Notes: a model not told the origin generated them from the sequence alone. Counted from the first letter of the stretch, positions 50,501 to 62,610 are shown. The stretch is 64,000 nt of DNA from Ectocarpus siliculosus (GCA_000310025.1 FN649740.1:4579463-4643462), one strand, 5' to 3'. Numbers and translations are program-made.

Positions 50501-52591
50501 GCCCGTTATGTTTTACTATGTCGTGTGTAGATCTCACCGCTGGACACGAGCGATAAGTTCTTCACCACCCGTAGGGAAGGCCTGCCGGACCGCCTGGCAA
50601 CGATTGGACAGTACGCGGACCGGCAGCTGTTTTCAGACGTCGGTCAGCGCTACGATAGGTGGGCATTCGGCGATTACTCTCTTGTTGTTGCGAAAAGTCA
50701 CCCATGTTCTTTGTTGTTTTTGACGTGCTTTCCAGATACGCTGAAAAAGTGTCTGTGAGAGGTTGTGCGTTTGTTATGGGAATAATATTTTGTGCATTGT
50801 GCGCAAGATTTCCTTATTTTTGATCGTAAAGAAAGCAAGGACATTTCATCAATGTAGGGGGAAGTATCAACCGTAAGGCCTTCGATCCGCCCGCTGGTCT
50901 CGTCAGCGTGCCCCCTCCCCCCCGCGTTGGTGCCTCAGGTTAAGAGGCGTGCGGAGTGGCTGGTGTGATTGGAACGTGTTTCCCAAACAGCAGGTATGTG
51001 CGGCTGCTGCGCCAAGAACTGTGCAACGAGTCGGTTTGCGTGAAGTGGAGGACCCTGACGTTTCGTGTTTTTTTCGGCGGGAAGGGTTGGCTATGTTTTC
51101 CAACATGTTGAGCTACGAAATGAAAACACCACCTTTTGCTACTGTTCTGCCAGTGTTGTACATAATGGGTGTGGCTGAAACCAGGGCGTTTCCTGCCATG
51201 AGAGTTCTTGCAGTATGGCGCTGAACATCCCGTCGCACCTTTATCCCACTTTGTATCAAATATGTGGGGCGTCCTTGTGTGACGAGTCTAGCCAATTCGC
51301 GAGGTGCATGTTGCGTCGTCCTACGCAAAGGGCGTTTCCTGCTGTCTCTGCGATATGTCTCCTGCTTCTGCCGCAGTCTTCGTCCTGTTTGGCGTCCGTC
51401 TTGCCGGTGAAATTCAGCGTCATGTATTGGCAGGACTGTGCCTTAGGTACACACAGGCACAGCTCGGATCGAGCTAGGGTCATCTGACCGCCAATTTGCC
51501 CTGGACCGATAGATTTGTTCGTCGTAGCCGAGTTCAATTTGCGTGGCCTTTCTGTCAGGCGCCCAATCTGCGTGTGCCGTGCGTGCCTCTCCCGAATGAA
51601 CGACCTCGTGTACCGGGCCGGGCGGTGGAGGTCTGTGCCACTTTTCATTTGCAGAGGGCCGTCGCGTGTGTCGGTGGGTTGTTTGTTTGCACTTCTCTTT
51701 TCAATGTGCTGCACTTCTTGCCGTCACACCGCTGCAGATAATGGAAATCTGTGTCGCCTTCGGAGGGAAGCGGTTGTCCGATCTGCTCAAGACGCTCACG
51801 AACAACCTCGCTGATATGTGAGTTTGGACTTCGGTGTCTGTGGAGACCAAACGCCATGCCATTGGGGGTGACCGGTTTTGCGGCAAGATTTGAAGCGGAA
51901 ACCCGGTTACATCGGTTGGTTATCCGGTTGAACCGTTTTTCCGGTTAAACCGAATCCCGTGCTCGAGTTTACCGAAAACCAGTTTTCCTGTATACCTGTC
52001 CGCTGGTGCTGGCACCAGAGCGTCTTCCGCTGCTCACCGTCTCGTGTGTCGCGAACGCTCTGCTTTTAAGTCGACTCACGCGATTGGGCCTCTGAGATGA
52101 CGTGACGCACAAGAGTAAACGGTCGATCGCACATTGATTTCGTTGAAGGGACAAGGGTTTTCCTGACGTGGTGCTACGGCGGCCGAAGGGCGCCGATTTT
52201 GGAGCTGGCGGGTCTAGCAGTGGCGGCGGCAGGGACGAGCGCGATTGGAAAGCGAGGACCCACTTCGGGCTCGGATGGCAGGGCCACGGTCACGGTTGGG
52301 AGGTATGCACGAAGTAGACTGCCCTGTACCAGTGCAGGGTTGATTGTCTTTCAAGGAAAAACGATATCGACTTTAGGTATGCCCTCGACTGCTGTTCATG
52401 GCGATGACTAGGACTCGGATTACTCTTGGCGACAGGTGGAGGTTGTGGAGGTCAAGTCGAAGGGCGACACCATCAGCAAGGAGCAGAAGGCCTGGCTGGC
52501 TGAGCTGGAGGACATTGGCGTGCCCGCGATGGTGTCTCGGGTAGTGGCCGAGAATGAGGCCGTGCCCAAGAAGCGAAGCCGGTCGCGGTAG
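35505..52591 (+). CDS. FAN1: FAN1-type structure-specific nuclease (Fanconi-associated nuclease 1)
   Basis: Nuclear endo/exonuclease of the VRR-NUC family that processes DNA crosslinks and stalled forks. Twenty-one exons join in phase into about 1,260 codons: 35505-35527, 36637-36909, 37185-37247, 37506-37777, 37947-38528, 39049-39725, 42066-42224, 42784-42888, 43025-43204, 44237-44290, 45105-45317, 45544-45642, 47283-47439, 48243-48398, 49114-49183, 49693-49819, 50531-50658, 50939-50993, 51738-51817, 52149-52302, 52436-52591. Signatures: LAINLKTHLKRPREEQ (TPR-like part); VEEVVIRE and WLGLHGESKLIMFILMLLLW (family 'VEEL...GxHxE...L(L/M)W' block); SPLDTSDKFFTTRREGLPDR; then PDVVL and VVEVKSKGD, the PD-(E/x)K nuclease core with Asp, Glu and Lys present. 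The N-terminal third is coiled-coil and low complexity (Asn/Thr/Gly); no UBZ zinc finger was seen, and attaching exons 1-6 rests on phase. Human FAN1 is 1,017 residues. Confidence 0.85.
40316..40420 (+). repeat. A-rich polypurine tract
   Basis: GAAAAAGAAAAACAAAAAG-type purine run in the FAN1 intron 39726-42065, just left of the large foldback element. Confidence 0.7.
40442..41352. mobile_element. 911-bp foldback element with about 350-400-bp inverted arms
   Basis: The left end GACAAAATGGGGTATATCCC is matched by the right end GGGGTATACCGATTTTGTC. Arms share GGCGCCTACCCGGCGTCAGG, CAAGCTCCCCTCTTCCAGG and several CCATTTTGTTCAC blocks in inverted order. The centre, near 40900, has GGTTGGCTGTTGG/GGTTGGTTGTTTG-type segments. 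There is no transposase frame, so it is a non-autonomous foldback or MITE-like insertion in the FAN1 intron 39726-42065. The arms carry multiple mismatches, so the insertion is not recent. Confidence 0.85.
43384..43684 (-). mobile_element. tRNA-derived SINE, copy 3 (minus orientation)
   Basis: Minus-strand head CCCCGGTGGTCTTGTTGG (A-box-like) and GGGGTTCGAATCCCGG (B box), about 300-bp body, and a tail of TAAATAAA-type repeats (plus strand 43340-43372). It aligns with copy 2. It is inserted antisense in the FAN1 intron 43205-44236. Confidence 0.8.
46331..46411 (+). repeat. (GTT)n/(GTC)n triplet microsatellite in a FAN1 intron
   Basis: GTT triplets passing into GTC triplets within intron 45643-47282. 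Antisense it reads as poly-Asn/poly-Asp. No exon was assigned here. Confidence 0.85.
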
Positions 52592-53490
52592 AAAATGGCC
52601 GACTCGATCGTGCCAAGCGGGGAACGTCCGCAACTCGTTTTACCACAAACTTGTCGAAGCACACAATATTTCTTGTTCGGCACCATGGCGAGTTTCAAGA
52701 CGATTTGCACAAGGGCAGTGCATTACTCAAGTGGTATGATAGAGCCAGGACTGAACCCTGATGCATGGTCACACAACATGAGCTCCCAATGTCATTGTTG
52801 GTGGTGTTGTTGTGTTCACCTGGAAAAAAACGCTCGGGTTGTAACGTCCGTTCCTGTCAAACTGACGCGGACGGACGCCTTCCGTGGTCCCAGGCCAATT
52901 ACCCCCAAAATGGTACACACTTCGAAATATCGAAGAAGGCGAAAAGGACCCACAATAACATCACAAACGCGAAAAACAAATAAAAACTTAAACAGCCAGA
53001 CATCACTGGCGACATGGAGTGAATGTGCATAAAACAATAGGGCTCGCCGCTCCCGCACGGCACACGGTGCCAACAAAATCAGCCAAACAAAAACAAGCGA
53101 AGATAATAGAACCCTATAGGGTGTGAAAGAGGCGCCGAAGCCTGGCCTGCGCACGACCTTCGAGATGCAGCTCGCCATCGTTCGTGCGTGCATCTCGCCG
53201 AACAGCCTGCCCTCCAAGCAGCCCGTCCGCAGCAAGCCAAAAGCGATGAATTCTTAAAAAAACTCCGAAAGGGATACCATCGCGGTCTAGACGTTACAGC
53301 GTACGAGGGATATTGAATGCCACGACAGTTTTCATGAACCGCTAACGAAACCACAAGGGGAGGCCATTATAGGCTGAAACCCAACTGTCCTCATCCGGCG
53401 GACGGCGGGGAGCACTCAAAAAGCTTACATCTCTAGAAAAACACCGGTTCACACCGCAACCCAGCGAAGAACTGGTCCGCAACAAGCGCT
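52592..53490. other. Convergent intergenic region
   Basis: About 900 bp between the stop codons of FAN1 (+) and the Asp-Tyr protein (-). I see no gene. Both 3' UTRs and polyadenylation sites should fall here. Confidence 0.5.
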
Positions 53491-56400
53491 TCAGTAGTCG
53501 TATTCGTCTTCGTCCAAGTAACCTGGGGACGACCCCCCTCTGTCCCCTCCCCTCCCACGCCTTCGCCCCCGAACGTCATCGTCGTAGTCGTAGTCTCCCC
53601 CTCCACGTGTCCGTCCTCGCCGGCCGAATGAATCGTCGTCGTTATTTCTGCCGCCCGGGCTACCGGCAGAAGCAGCGCTGTCGTCACCATCGTCGTAGTT
53701 CGATCCTGTTCGGCCGGGATATCTCCTCTCGAATCTACGGGAAGGTGCACGAGTAGGCAACAGGGAGAAGAGTTTCTCAAAAATCGTACTTTGTATAAAT
53801 CTCCTGTGTGACCCCGGGTGATGCGTTCAACATATACGCTGAAATGTGTGTAGACTGGCCCCAGAATAGATGGGATGGACGCACTTTGGCCTCTGCTTAG
53901 AAGTCGGATGTAAGCGACTTTCAAATCAGGTCGTATTCGAGCAAAAATATAGAGCTCGTGCGCACCGGCATACCAATTCTGTACCCTTGACGAAAGAATG
54001 ACAGGCTACCAAAAATACCAGATCGCTATCTCACTGCGCTGCCTTCTCCTCCATGCCCGCTCCCGGCTGCATGATGTTTTGCGCCCCGCTCCGTAAGAAG
54101 GTTCCCACGTCGAACTTCCGCCTGCTGGGCCCCGTGTCCTCGCCCCACCCCCTTTGACGGCGCTGACGCTGCCTTCGGTTACCTTCTCCTCCCTCGAACC
54201 TTACACGTGTTCGAGTCAATAACAGACGGCAATAGAGGTGTACGACGTGCTTGGTTCAAGAAGACACGTGTTCTTATAGAGAGCACGCCACCCTGGCTGA
54301 GTTGGTCCTCTCAATAGATTGCGTGTTCTGATCTGTCCGGCTTGACAATATCGCAATCTGGAAACCGCACACGTAAGGTTGTCGGTAAACACAAGCAGAA
54401 ACGTCTGCAGGAGCTAAAGGCGGAGGAAAACGAAAATCCAGTGTACCTTCCGTGTGATCCCGGCTTGGGGTGAACCATGTACCAAAGGGTGTACACTGAT
54501 GCCAGAACGGACGGGGTAACGAAACGAAACATTCCAAGTGGTATAGCACTCACCTAAGCAGTAGTCGATCTTACTGTTGCCTCGACTTCTACTTCCCGCC
54601 CAGAACACGTCAACATCCACTTCTCACCCGCCCACCACCGGAACCCTCTCCATCGACTACAAAGCGTACCTGTCATCGTAGTCGAACCCCCGTTCGTCTC
54701 GCTGACCCTGGACGTCGTACCCGCTTCTACCGGCCCCCCGCACATCCGCATCTTGCCCGTAGCCGTAGCTGGTGTAATCGTCGTACAGGTTGTTCGTGCC
54801 GGAGCGACGACGGGCTGTTCTGCTTCGACCGTCGGTGTTGCCGTCGTCATCGTAGTCATCGTCGTCCGTGAAAGCGGCGTCGAAGACCCCCGCCTCCTCC
54901 AGTGTCTCGCCTATCCCCTTGTCCAGGACTTCCAGCCATTTCTCGTAAGCCTTCAACGACAGGGGGGCAGTTCGCGCACGCTGTAAGACATCACAAAAGT
55001 CTGCCTTGTGCCCAAAATAAATACTGCCGAACGAGAGAGACCTCAAAAACGTCATCTCCATGAGTGACTCAACGAATGAACGAAAAACGCACCAAAATTG
55101 TTACGAAAAAAACCTCGACCGCTTTTAGGCGAAGCCTGTTTCTCCACCCACTGTGGCGATTGACCCCTGAAGTCATGTCTCGACAAAAACGCGCGATCAT
55201 CTACCCAAACATTTAACCCATCTGTCGGTGAAGATGTCCGTGGACACCCCTTACGACGTGCAGTCCTAGTCTCATCCCTCAAGGCGGATACTTTCCATCA
55301 ACGATTCTGCACTCCAATCGCACACAAACCCTCCTCCTATGTATTGTATGACACAATAGCCAAATTTGCACTGCTGGGCCAGACATTGTCTAGGGTGACA
55401 GGGACGTCCCACCTGTAGCCGGAACCGGTTCTCCAAAGCCACCACTTCTGCCGCCCATGGTCCAACTAGGCTCAACCGCACCTCCGTCTCCTCCCGCAGT
55501 AGCTTCGTGAACTCCTCCATCCTAGGTGGCGTTTGAAATATACATGTTCAGGTTCGTATCGAGTTGGTCTCATTTCGGCCCCGGGCAAGGGTGAGCCGGT
55601 GGCGCAGGTTGATTGGGTTTATATTGGGCAGGGAATGGCGGGGCTGTGTGTCTGCCGCTACACGAGCTAACCGTAAGCAGCACATTTGAGCTAGGCATAC
55701 TTCAGCCGTAAACTCGGTGGTGTGCGTTAGGTTGGGCGATTTTTCACAAGTTCAACGCGGGTTGGATCTACTTGGGTTAAAAAAAAGTATTTCACAAATA
55801 CCTATTTCTGAGAGATATCAGGATAGCATTCGCCATAAAGCACCAAGCAAAAACCGAAGTATTCACCATCTCGCAGTTGGTTCCACACTACGACCACGCA
55901 TGACTTCCAAGTGCCTGAAGTCCGCGCTGTTCTTCAGTTGAAATTTATCCAAACGTGCAATTGGCAATCGCTGGGAAGGGACCGATTGCGGTTTACCCTC
56001 CTTCGCACGTCTACAAAGCCGGACATACCGGGGGCACCCACCCGGTGATGTTTCAACATGCTAGATTCAGAACATAAACTCACGTCGGCCAAGGTCCGTC
56101 AGGGCCAACCCCCGTCCAAAGCTTCCCTTCATCTTCTTCATCGTCTTCATCCCAGAGGGCCCGCCTGTTACCAGCACCCTTGCCATCCTCACCCCCTAGT
56201 TCTCCAAAAATCTGCCTCTCGTACCGCTCCGCTGGGCTAATCTCGGTTCTTTCTTTCCTCCGCGGTCTCTTGCTCTGCCCCCTAGGACCGCCCACACCGC
56301 CGTCCATTTCGCGACGCCCCCTCCCTCTACCTTCGTCCCGGCCGCGGGGGAATAAGTCCTCCTCCCGATCGTACATGCCCCCCCTTCCCAAATGCGGAGC

Positions 56401-59377
56401 CTCCTCATCGTCATCATAATAGTAGTTGTGCCCCCTCCTCCTTTCTTCGTCTCTCCAACCACCCGCGGTGTTGCGGGAACCGTTGCGGCGTGTTCCCTTC
56501 CGTCTCCTGCCGCCGACCCCGTTGTAGTCATACCCATCGCTGCTTGAAATAACACCAAGAAGACAGGTTTCGGTCCATCCGTTTCAGTGCTACCGCGTAT
56601 GAGACCGCTTTCGCAAACTCAGGTACAATATTCTATAAAGTAAAATGTCCACTCTGGTTGTTTGCAACATATGTCTAAGCTCCGTGACAGGGGAAACGAC
56701 GAGGAATACGAAGAACAAGCGTTCCAACAGCGTTTTGTTTCTTTCCATCCCTGGTCTGTCGGCGGCTGATATTTGCTTGCCGGATTCTACGTCGTCCATC
56801 CAGGTGATACTAGAACCCTCCTTGGAGCTTTCAGTACCTCCACAGCAATGATACACGAGACCTCGTTGAGAGATTCTCGAGGATGACTACTTAAAACTTG
56901 TCTAGCCTTTACCCATCGCGTGCCCCTTAAAGCGGTGCGAAACACCAGCACTCACGATTAACGGCATCGCTCGAAACTAGTTTGATGGCTGATCAACCTA
57001 GCAACGAGAAGGCTGTTGCCGAGTGTGAGTGGTGCTGGTTCGATTTTCCGTTTTGCTCCAACCAGCAACACACAGCATTCCTTCTCGACATCTAGCAGGG
57101 CACGGACACGAAACAACCAGTCGACCAAAAAATTTTGGAAGAAAATCGCTGCTGACGCGAGTTCGCCAGTTCTTGCCACAACAAAAATGAGACAAACAAC
57201 TCACCCCAGGATCGCGTCGAGATCGAGTGAACCGTCGTCGACGACACCACCTCGGTCGCCGCTTCCCCTGCTGGTCCTGACAACATCCTCAGCGGCAGCG
57301 GTAGCGCCTCCGCCGAAGAAAGTTTGAGAAGAGGAGGGAGCTGGGGCGGTGGAGGAGGGGAGTGGGGGCGGCGGTGGTGGCATACCGACGGCAACCCAGT
57401 CCCGCGGCATGCCGGAGGCCGGCCTGCGAATCGCGCGCTCGATGGCTAGGTCGGCCATGTCCGGGTCGATACAGGCCACCTCAGCCTCAGTGTAGCCAAG
57501 GTCTTCTATTAACGCCTTCGCCTGGGATACACAAACGATTGCGCGGAATGGGCCAAAGGCGTGTTTGAGACACCAAATGATTCGAAACGGTTTGTGTTGA
57601 GGTGCGGTGCAGTGCTGCCAGGACGTGAAATAAGATTTTCGTGTGTTGAGTGACGCGCTTGGTTAGCTCCATATATGCGTGTCGAACAATACGAGAGACG
57701 CAAAAACCACACAGCGAGTGGCAGATGATGTGCCAGGCAATGCCCCTGCGTGTAAACCTGTTCTCCCCGTGTGGCGCCTCTACCGTTTTCTCGCGATTGC
57801 TGAGCGAAGTGGCGCACACACGGCTGAACGAAACAGACGAACGGTGCAAAGGGCGGCCCGACGCAGTGCATAGATGGAGGTTCACGCACAAAGCAACACG
57901 TCCCATGTGCAGGCGAACACGAGGCAACGACCGAAGATATTGTGTTCCGTTAGGACTGTTTCTGAACGACAGTAGAATCCTATCTCTGCTCCATTCCACT
58001 GTTCTCGAAACCCACCCAGTGCGGACGCTCAACCGAGATGTGTGCAGAACCATTCTCCACTGTCTCCTTGCTAAGTAAAAACATGACAACAAGTCACCTT
58101 TTTAGAGCCAACGGGTTCAAATTCAACCGCTCTTCCGGCAAACTCCTGCTCCTGCTCTGCCTCCATCGACTGTTGGTCGTCCTCGAGCGGCCGCCTCATC
58201 GAGGCAGACTTGGTCTTAGCGCGGACCTAGGTAGGCGTCGGAAAAATTGTGTGACACGGAAAAAGAAAATAATCCTCCGAGGTCGGTCATCTTCAAATTA
58301 TCTTTCCGCTGCTTCGTGCCGAACAACTGCACAACACTCTCCCCACTTGCCCAACCCACACCACTGTACTCAGGCTAATCGCTGGATTCTCCAACTACGC
58401 ACCTTGTCGACTTGCACATCTCGCCGGCGTGCCCCAATCCCCGCCGAAAGCCCGGGGTCGTAGTCCCACCCCCCCCTCCCTGGTTCCTGATCGTACTCTT
58501 CGTCCAAATCGTAGTCGTAGGCAGTATCCGCAGACGAAGTTCGTCTTTCTCGCCTCATTCCCCCTGTTGCGCCAACGCCGCCTGAGCGGGGTTGGAAACC
58601 TCGTCCTGGTGCCGGGGGGCGACCCCGACGAGGGGGCCGGCCGCCAGTGATATCGTTAACGAAACCGTTGTCATATTCACCACCGGTACTGCTGTACCGC
58701 CCGCTGGTGCTGGTTGGAGCTCGTCGTGTGCCGCTGCTTGCTCCGTCTACAACCCCGCCGCCGTTGTTGCTACTAGAGCGGTCACTTGCTTTCCCTCCGC
58801 TGTTGTCCTCACCGACACTTTTACTGCCGCCGTCCTCCTCCTCCTCGTCAACCCCGATAAATTCCATGAACCAGTCGTAGTCATCCTTCTTTGCCGCCTC
58901 GCGAGCTCGCGCCACGCTCTCGGCATCAAGGCCTATCCCTCCCAGCCCACCGTCTCCACCATCTCCACCTGTTGCTCTACTTGGTAACGGCAGCAGCCTG
59001 GCTCGGCTGCTGCTGCTACCGCTACAGCACCTAGACGCAAAAAACGAGGCTTCGCCTCCTCTTTCTCTTCTTGCGTCCAAGCTTGGGTACGCACCGCTCT
59101 CTTTGAAAGCAGCATTCGCATGCAAGCATTGCGCGTTATACGCCCTACCCCTGGTCTGTTGACGTGTGGAAGCTGCTGCGTCTGCAGCAGACCATGACCC
59201 GCACAGGCGAGAGCGGCAAGAGTCCGACCTCTTGTTGGCAGCCAGGCAGTTGGCGGATCGCGGCGCAGCTGCAAGGAATCCCCAAGCACTGCTGGTGCTA
59301 CGGCCAGGGGTCGACGAAGGCCACGTTGCTGTTGTGGCGAAGGCGGCTGCAACCAGAACCCCACGACCTCTCGTCAT
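53491..59377 (-). CDS. Acidic Asp-Tyr / RGG-rich protein with a UBA-like segment
   Basis: Exons on the minus strand: 58403-59377 (ATG 59377), 58098-58226, 57205-57521, a possible exon near 56690-56840, 56094-56542, 55413-55521, 54670-54980, 54035-54199 and 53491-53734 (TGA). The N-terminus is Ala/Ser-rich (VLVAAAFATTATW) with SSAWGFLAAAP, which could be a signal or plastid-type leader; that is weak inference. Exon 1 also holds ARAAKK-like and DDYDWFMEFIGVDEEEE stretches and Gly/Arg-rich, Asp-Tyr-rich runs. Exon 3 begins IEDLGYTEAEV...DMADLAIERAI, a three-helix UBA-like pattern. Later exons alternate charged helices (AERYERQIFGELGG; LSLKAYEKWLEVLDKGIG) with DDDDYDDDG and RGRRRGRG tracts, ending DEDEYDY. 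RGG/Tyr composition suggests RNA binding or condensate formation. I do not recognise the family. The 57205 to 56094 junctions are unresolved. Confidence 0.6.
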
Positions 59378-59489
59378 GTTCGCTGCTGGGTGTGCAAGGC
59401 GGGCTTGCTGTCTCCTGTCTTGTTATGAAGCTATTCCGGACCGTGCTACTGCTCTCAAGAGCCTGTCACAACCCACCCTCGTAGGATAA
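59378..59489. promoter_or_regulatory. 112-bp head-to-head interval, possible bidirectional promoter
   Basis: Separates the minus-strand ATG (59377) from the plus-strand ATG (59490). If both starts are right, the two genes must share a promoter or overlap in their 5' UTRs. No TATA or other motif is claimed. Confidence 0.3.
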
Positions 59490-59976
59490 ATGGGTGACGA
59501 TCAGGCAGGAGTTCTCCTCGCTGGGCGGGAGCTGGCCGGCGACCTGCGTGTTGAGGGAGACGGAAGGGCCAGCGCGCTTTCAAGCAGGGACGGGGGGGGC
59601 GCAGATAAGAACACAACATACGTGGAAGTTCCCAGCTGGTTCGCGCGAAGCGAAACTTAAAACAGGCCGCGTTTTCGGTTTTAGTTTTCAGGTCTTCGAC
59701 GACCTTCGACGACAGGAGTACAGCGGAGAAGACGCCCACCAGACGAGACGTCGATCCAACACGGCCAGCATAAAGCCAGAAGGAGTGAAGAGTTGCACAA
59801 CTGACGACATGGTGGAATTTAACCTTGACAACGGAGGCGAGCAAGGGGGTGACTCCAGCAGCCCGGGCGAGTCGTCGAGTATATCCGGCCGCTTGGGCGG
59901 CAAGAACAGGGAATTGAACAAGGAGACCTTGGAGAAGATATACGCCGAGGATGACCCGCATAGGCAATTCGAGTAA
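59490..59976 (+). CDS. Small acidic hypothetical protein, two exons
   Basis: ATG 59490 opens MGDDQAGVLLAGRELAGD. The exon can end in phase 0 at 59621 (donor GTGGAAG), joining 59692 (acceptor TTTTCAG) to read VFDDLRRQEYSGEDAHQT, and runs to TAA 59974-59976 after HRQFE. The result is about 138 residues, hydrophilic and acidic, rich in Ser/Gly/Asp, with TDDMVEFNLDNGGEQGG and a helix LNKETLEKIYAEDD. A strong GTAAGTTC donor overlaps the stop (59973), so the gene may continue into a further exon. No family recognised. The antisense frame over the same bases is also open and hydrophobic, so strand assignment is moderate. Confidence 0.4.
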
Positions 59977-60366
59977 GTTCTTAAACTGACGGCGCAGATA
60001 TGCTATGTGCAGGATTCGCCGTGCGGCCATTCGCATCCTCGTTCCCACGTCACTTGGCCAATCGATACGTTTCCAAACGCCCGACAGTGCTTCCTGAGTA
60101 GACTAATCGACGGAGAGGTTGGCAGTGCTCAGCTACTGTAAGCTCACACTAGAGTGGAACACTTCAACCCTTGCGATACCCCCGGCTGCTGCACCATGAC
60201 GTCTTGGCTCTATTAATTTCAAATCTACGCCAACCGAACCCGGCTGGAGCGGGTGTTGTGTGTGTCCATATTGTTTACAGTCTTCATAGACTACAAGGTC
60301 CCCCTTTCGGGACGTTGGTGTCAGCCCCCCCTGGGGGTGACGCAAGTTGGAAAGGAAGTAGTGAAA
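59977..60366. other. No gene; candidate Helitron 3' hairpin at 60320-60342
   Basis: Downstream (minus-strand sense) of the OTU frame. GTCAGCCCCCCCTGGGGGTGAC can fold into a short GC hairpin, as expected near a Helitron 3' end, but I could not confirm the terminal CTRR or a boundary. Confidence 0.35.
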
Positions 60367-60840
60367 TCATGGATTAAATTTCAAAGTTCGGTAGTGCTCG
60401 CCCCCGTACAAAACATCGCATGTGTCATGGGACGGAGGAGGTGGAAAGGGTTGGCCGACGAGGGTAACTCTTATGTTAAGGTTGTACAACTGTTGGGCAG
60501 CTGCAATCTCGACGTGGGTTGCATAGGCAGTTGGATCCGCCATGAGATGGAGGTACTCTGGAACATTTTGGTAGGTCTGTTGAGGTCGACCAGCTATTTG
60601 AATGTTCTCTGAATGTATTCCAGCAAACATGGAGTTGAAAGAAGTGTTTCCTCCAGAACCTGGGATGGGGTTGTGGAGGTTGTCGTTGATGTGGTCGATG
60701 AGCTGTGTTCTGACTAAGTGGTGCATGTTGTGGTCGTTGAAAACTCGACGGGCAATGCATCGTGGTAGGCATGCTCCATCACCGATTTCGTTGACAATTT
60801 GCCAAGATCCTTGGTTGTTGTTGTTCCCGTTGTTGCCGCT
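60367..60840 (-). pseudogene. OTU-like cysteine protease domain of the Helitron
   Basis: Follows an Asn/Gly-rich linker. GDGACLPRCIARRVF carries the Asp and catalytic Cys of an OTU protease, and GGEHYRTL near the C-terminus carries the His, so the catalytic triad appears complete. The frame is open for this whole part and ends at 60367. OTU domains cleave ubiquitin-like chains or act as proteases; in Helitrons their role is unknown. Confidence 0.8.
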
Positions 60841-60949
60841 ATTGTTGTTGTTGCCGGGGTTGGCCGTACCACCATTGCTGTTGTTGCCGTTCATTGGTTG
60901 GGGTGTTGTTGACATTGTTGCGTCCACTGCCGTGGCCATGACGAGGTAG

Positions 60950-62610
60950 TTGAACGTCAAACGTTGGGGGAGGTTGACCAGTGGCTGCAATGATAAACTC
61001 AGAGAAGACGACGTTGTGCACGTGGGGGACGTCGCTGACGAGACGATCATTGTTGACGAGGCATAGGATATTGTCCCTGCATGTTGTGCTGCTGACGGCG
61101 ACGTACAATTGACCGTGGCAGAAGACGTCTCCTCTGAGGTCGAGGCCGACCCTTTTCAAAGTTGTGTCTTTGAGACTTGTTTGTTGTATGGCGTAACACA
61201 ATCTAACAGGGAATTGGTAACGGTGAAATGTAGTACCACGCGATCCCACTTTGACATCGAAGCAGGTACGTGGTATTTTAACGATGGGAGATTCACCGGA
61301 GAGAACTTCGACGTCGATAACGCGCGTTGAAATTCCTCGAATAACGCCACGCTTGCCATTGACGAGACCGCAGTCAAAGTTGATGTTCCTGATGAAGAAG
61401 ATCAATGCGCCAACTTTGAGGTTGAGTTTGTGCGGTGGTGTGCCGGGGACGTTGATGCTATTGAGGTATTCCACGCAAACAACACCTGGCATGTTTTCGT
61501 CGTCCTTGATGATCTTGTTCGAATTAAGTTGTTCGTGCACACGTCCAAGCATTTTACCAAGGATGAAGTCGTTGATCTGGTCAATGTTATCATTCGTCGG
61601 TGCCAGAATGCCACGGTCGTTCAAGATGTTATGGTTGGCTTCTAAAAGATCGGGGTAAACTTTGTGGATGAGGTCTTCAAATTCCGGTGTTCCCGCAATA
61701 AACATGTAGCTTCGGAACCATCTTCGTTTTTGACTGTGTGTTGCAATGAAATGGCGGCGGTACCATCGTCTAAGATAACTGGTTCAGTTTTACCCTCACC
61801 AACAGCTAAGACAGATTTCGCGTAAGGGATATCATCTTTGTCTCTCATGCACTTCGTAAGGCCGAAGCGATGCACTTGTGACCATAAGTAGGAAGACAGG
61901 AAAGCACGTTCTACAATTTCACTCTCAGTTCCGAACGGTAGAACTGGAGCAACTTGACGCCAATCTTCGCTGAAAAGATTAGTTTTCCCTCCAGGCAAGT
62001 CATATTGACGTAGATCTTGAAGAGTGGAGTGGAGTGATTCTGGGGCAAACTTTGAGGACATCACAATTTCATCCCAAACAATTAATGACGCTTTTTTGAG
62101 GACGTCCGCACGCTCGGACTCAGCTGGGACGTTGCAAACGCTGCCCTCTATGGCATCGTCTCCAAACGGCAGTTTAAAAGTATTGTGGGCTGTGAGACCG
62201 CCAGGTAAGATAAGGGCAGCTATGCCTATTGATGCAGCGCACAGGACTAATTTAGGACGAGCTCGCAAGTGGGCTGCGATGGCGCATTCTGTGAATGTTT
62301 TTCCTGTGCCGGCCGGCGCATCTATCATGAATACACCGCCCTTATTTTCCATGGCGCTGGTCGTGACTGTGTCGAAGATGTTCCGTTGTTCTTGAGTTAG
62401 TCGTGGCGTCATTTGAGAACAAAGTTCTTCCTGCTCTGACGTTGAAAATGCACCGACGAGACGATCGAATTCGGTGTTGTCGTGTTTCACATTTGGAAGG
62501 CCGAACTGATTTGTGGGCCGGCCGTGTTTGTTGAGCATGAGGTCAATGTGTTTAAGAGATGCGTCGATGGATGCTGCTGCTGTCGTAGTTGGTGCGAAAT
62601 CGAGTGTCAA
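60950..62610 (-). pseudogene. PIF1-like SF1 helicase part of the Helitron
   Basis: Walker A DAPAGTGKT near 62320, Walker B LIVWDEI near 62075, then an LFSEDWRQVAPVLP block (motif III-like, normally GDWRQ/GDFRQ), RGVIRGI and the late VAVSS motif. There is one frame change near 61690, between EDGSEATC and FIAGTPEF. It unwinds DNA during rolling-circle transposition. Confidence 0.88.

Noticed and set aside
58429..59489. Plus-strand open frames over 58.4-59.5 kb
   Set aside because: Antisense to the long first exon of the Asp-Tyr protein; composition reflects the complement of Ser/Gly/Asp codons.
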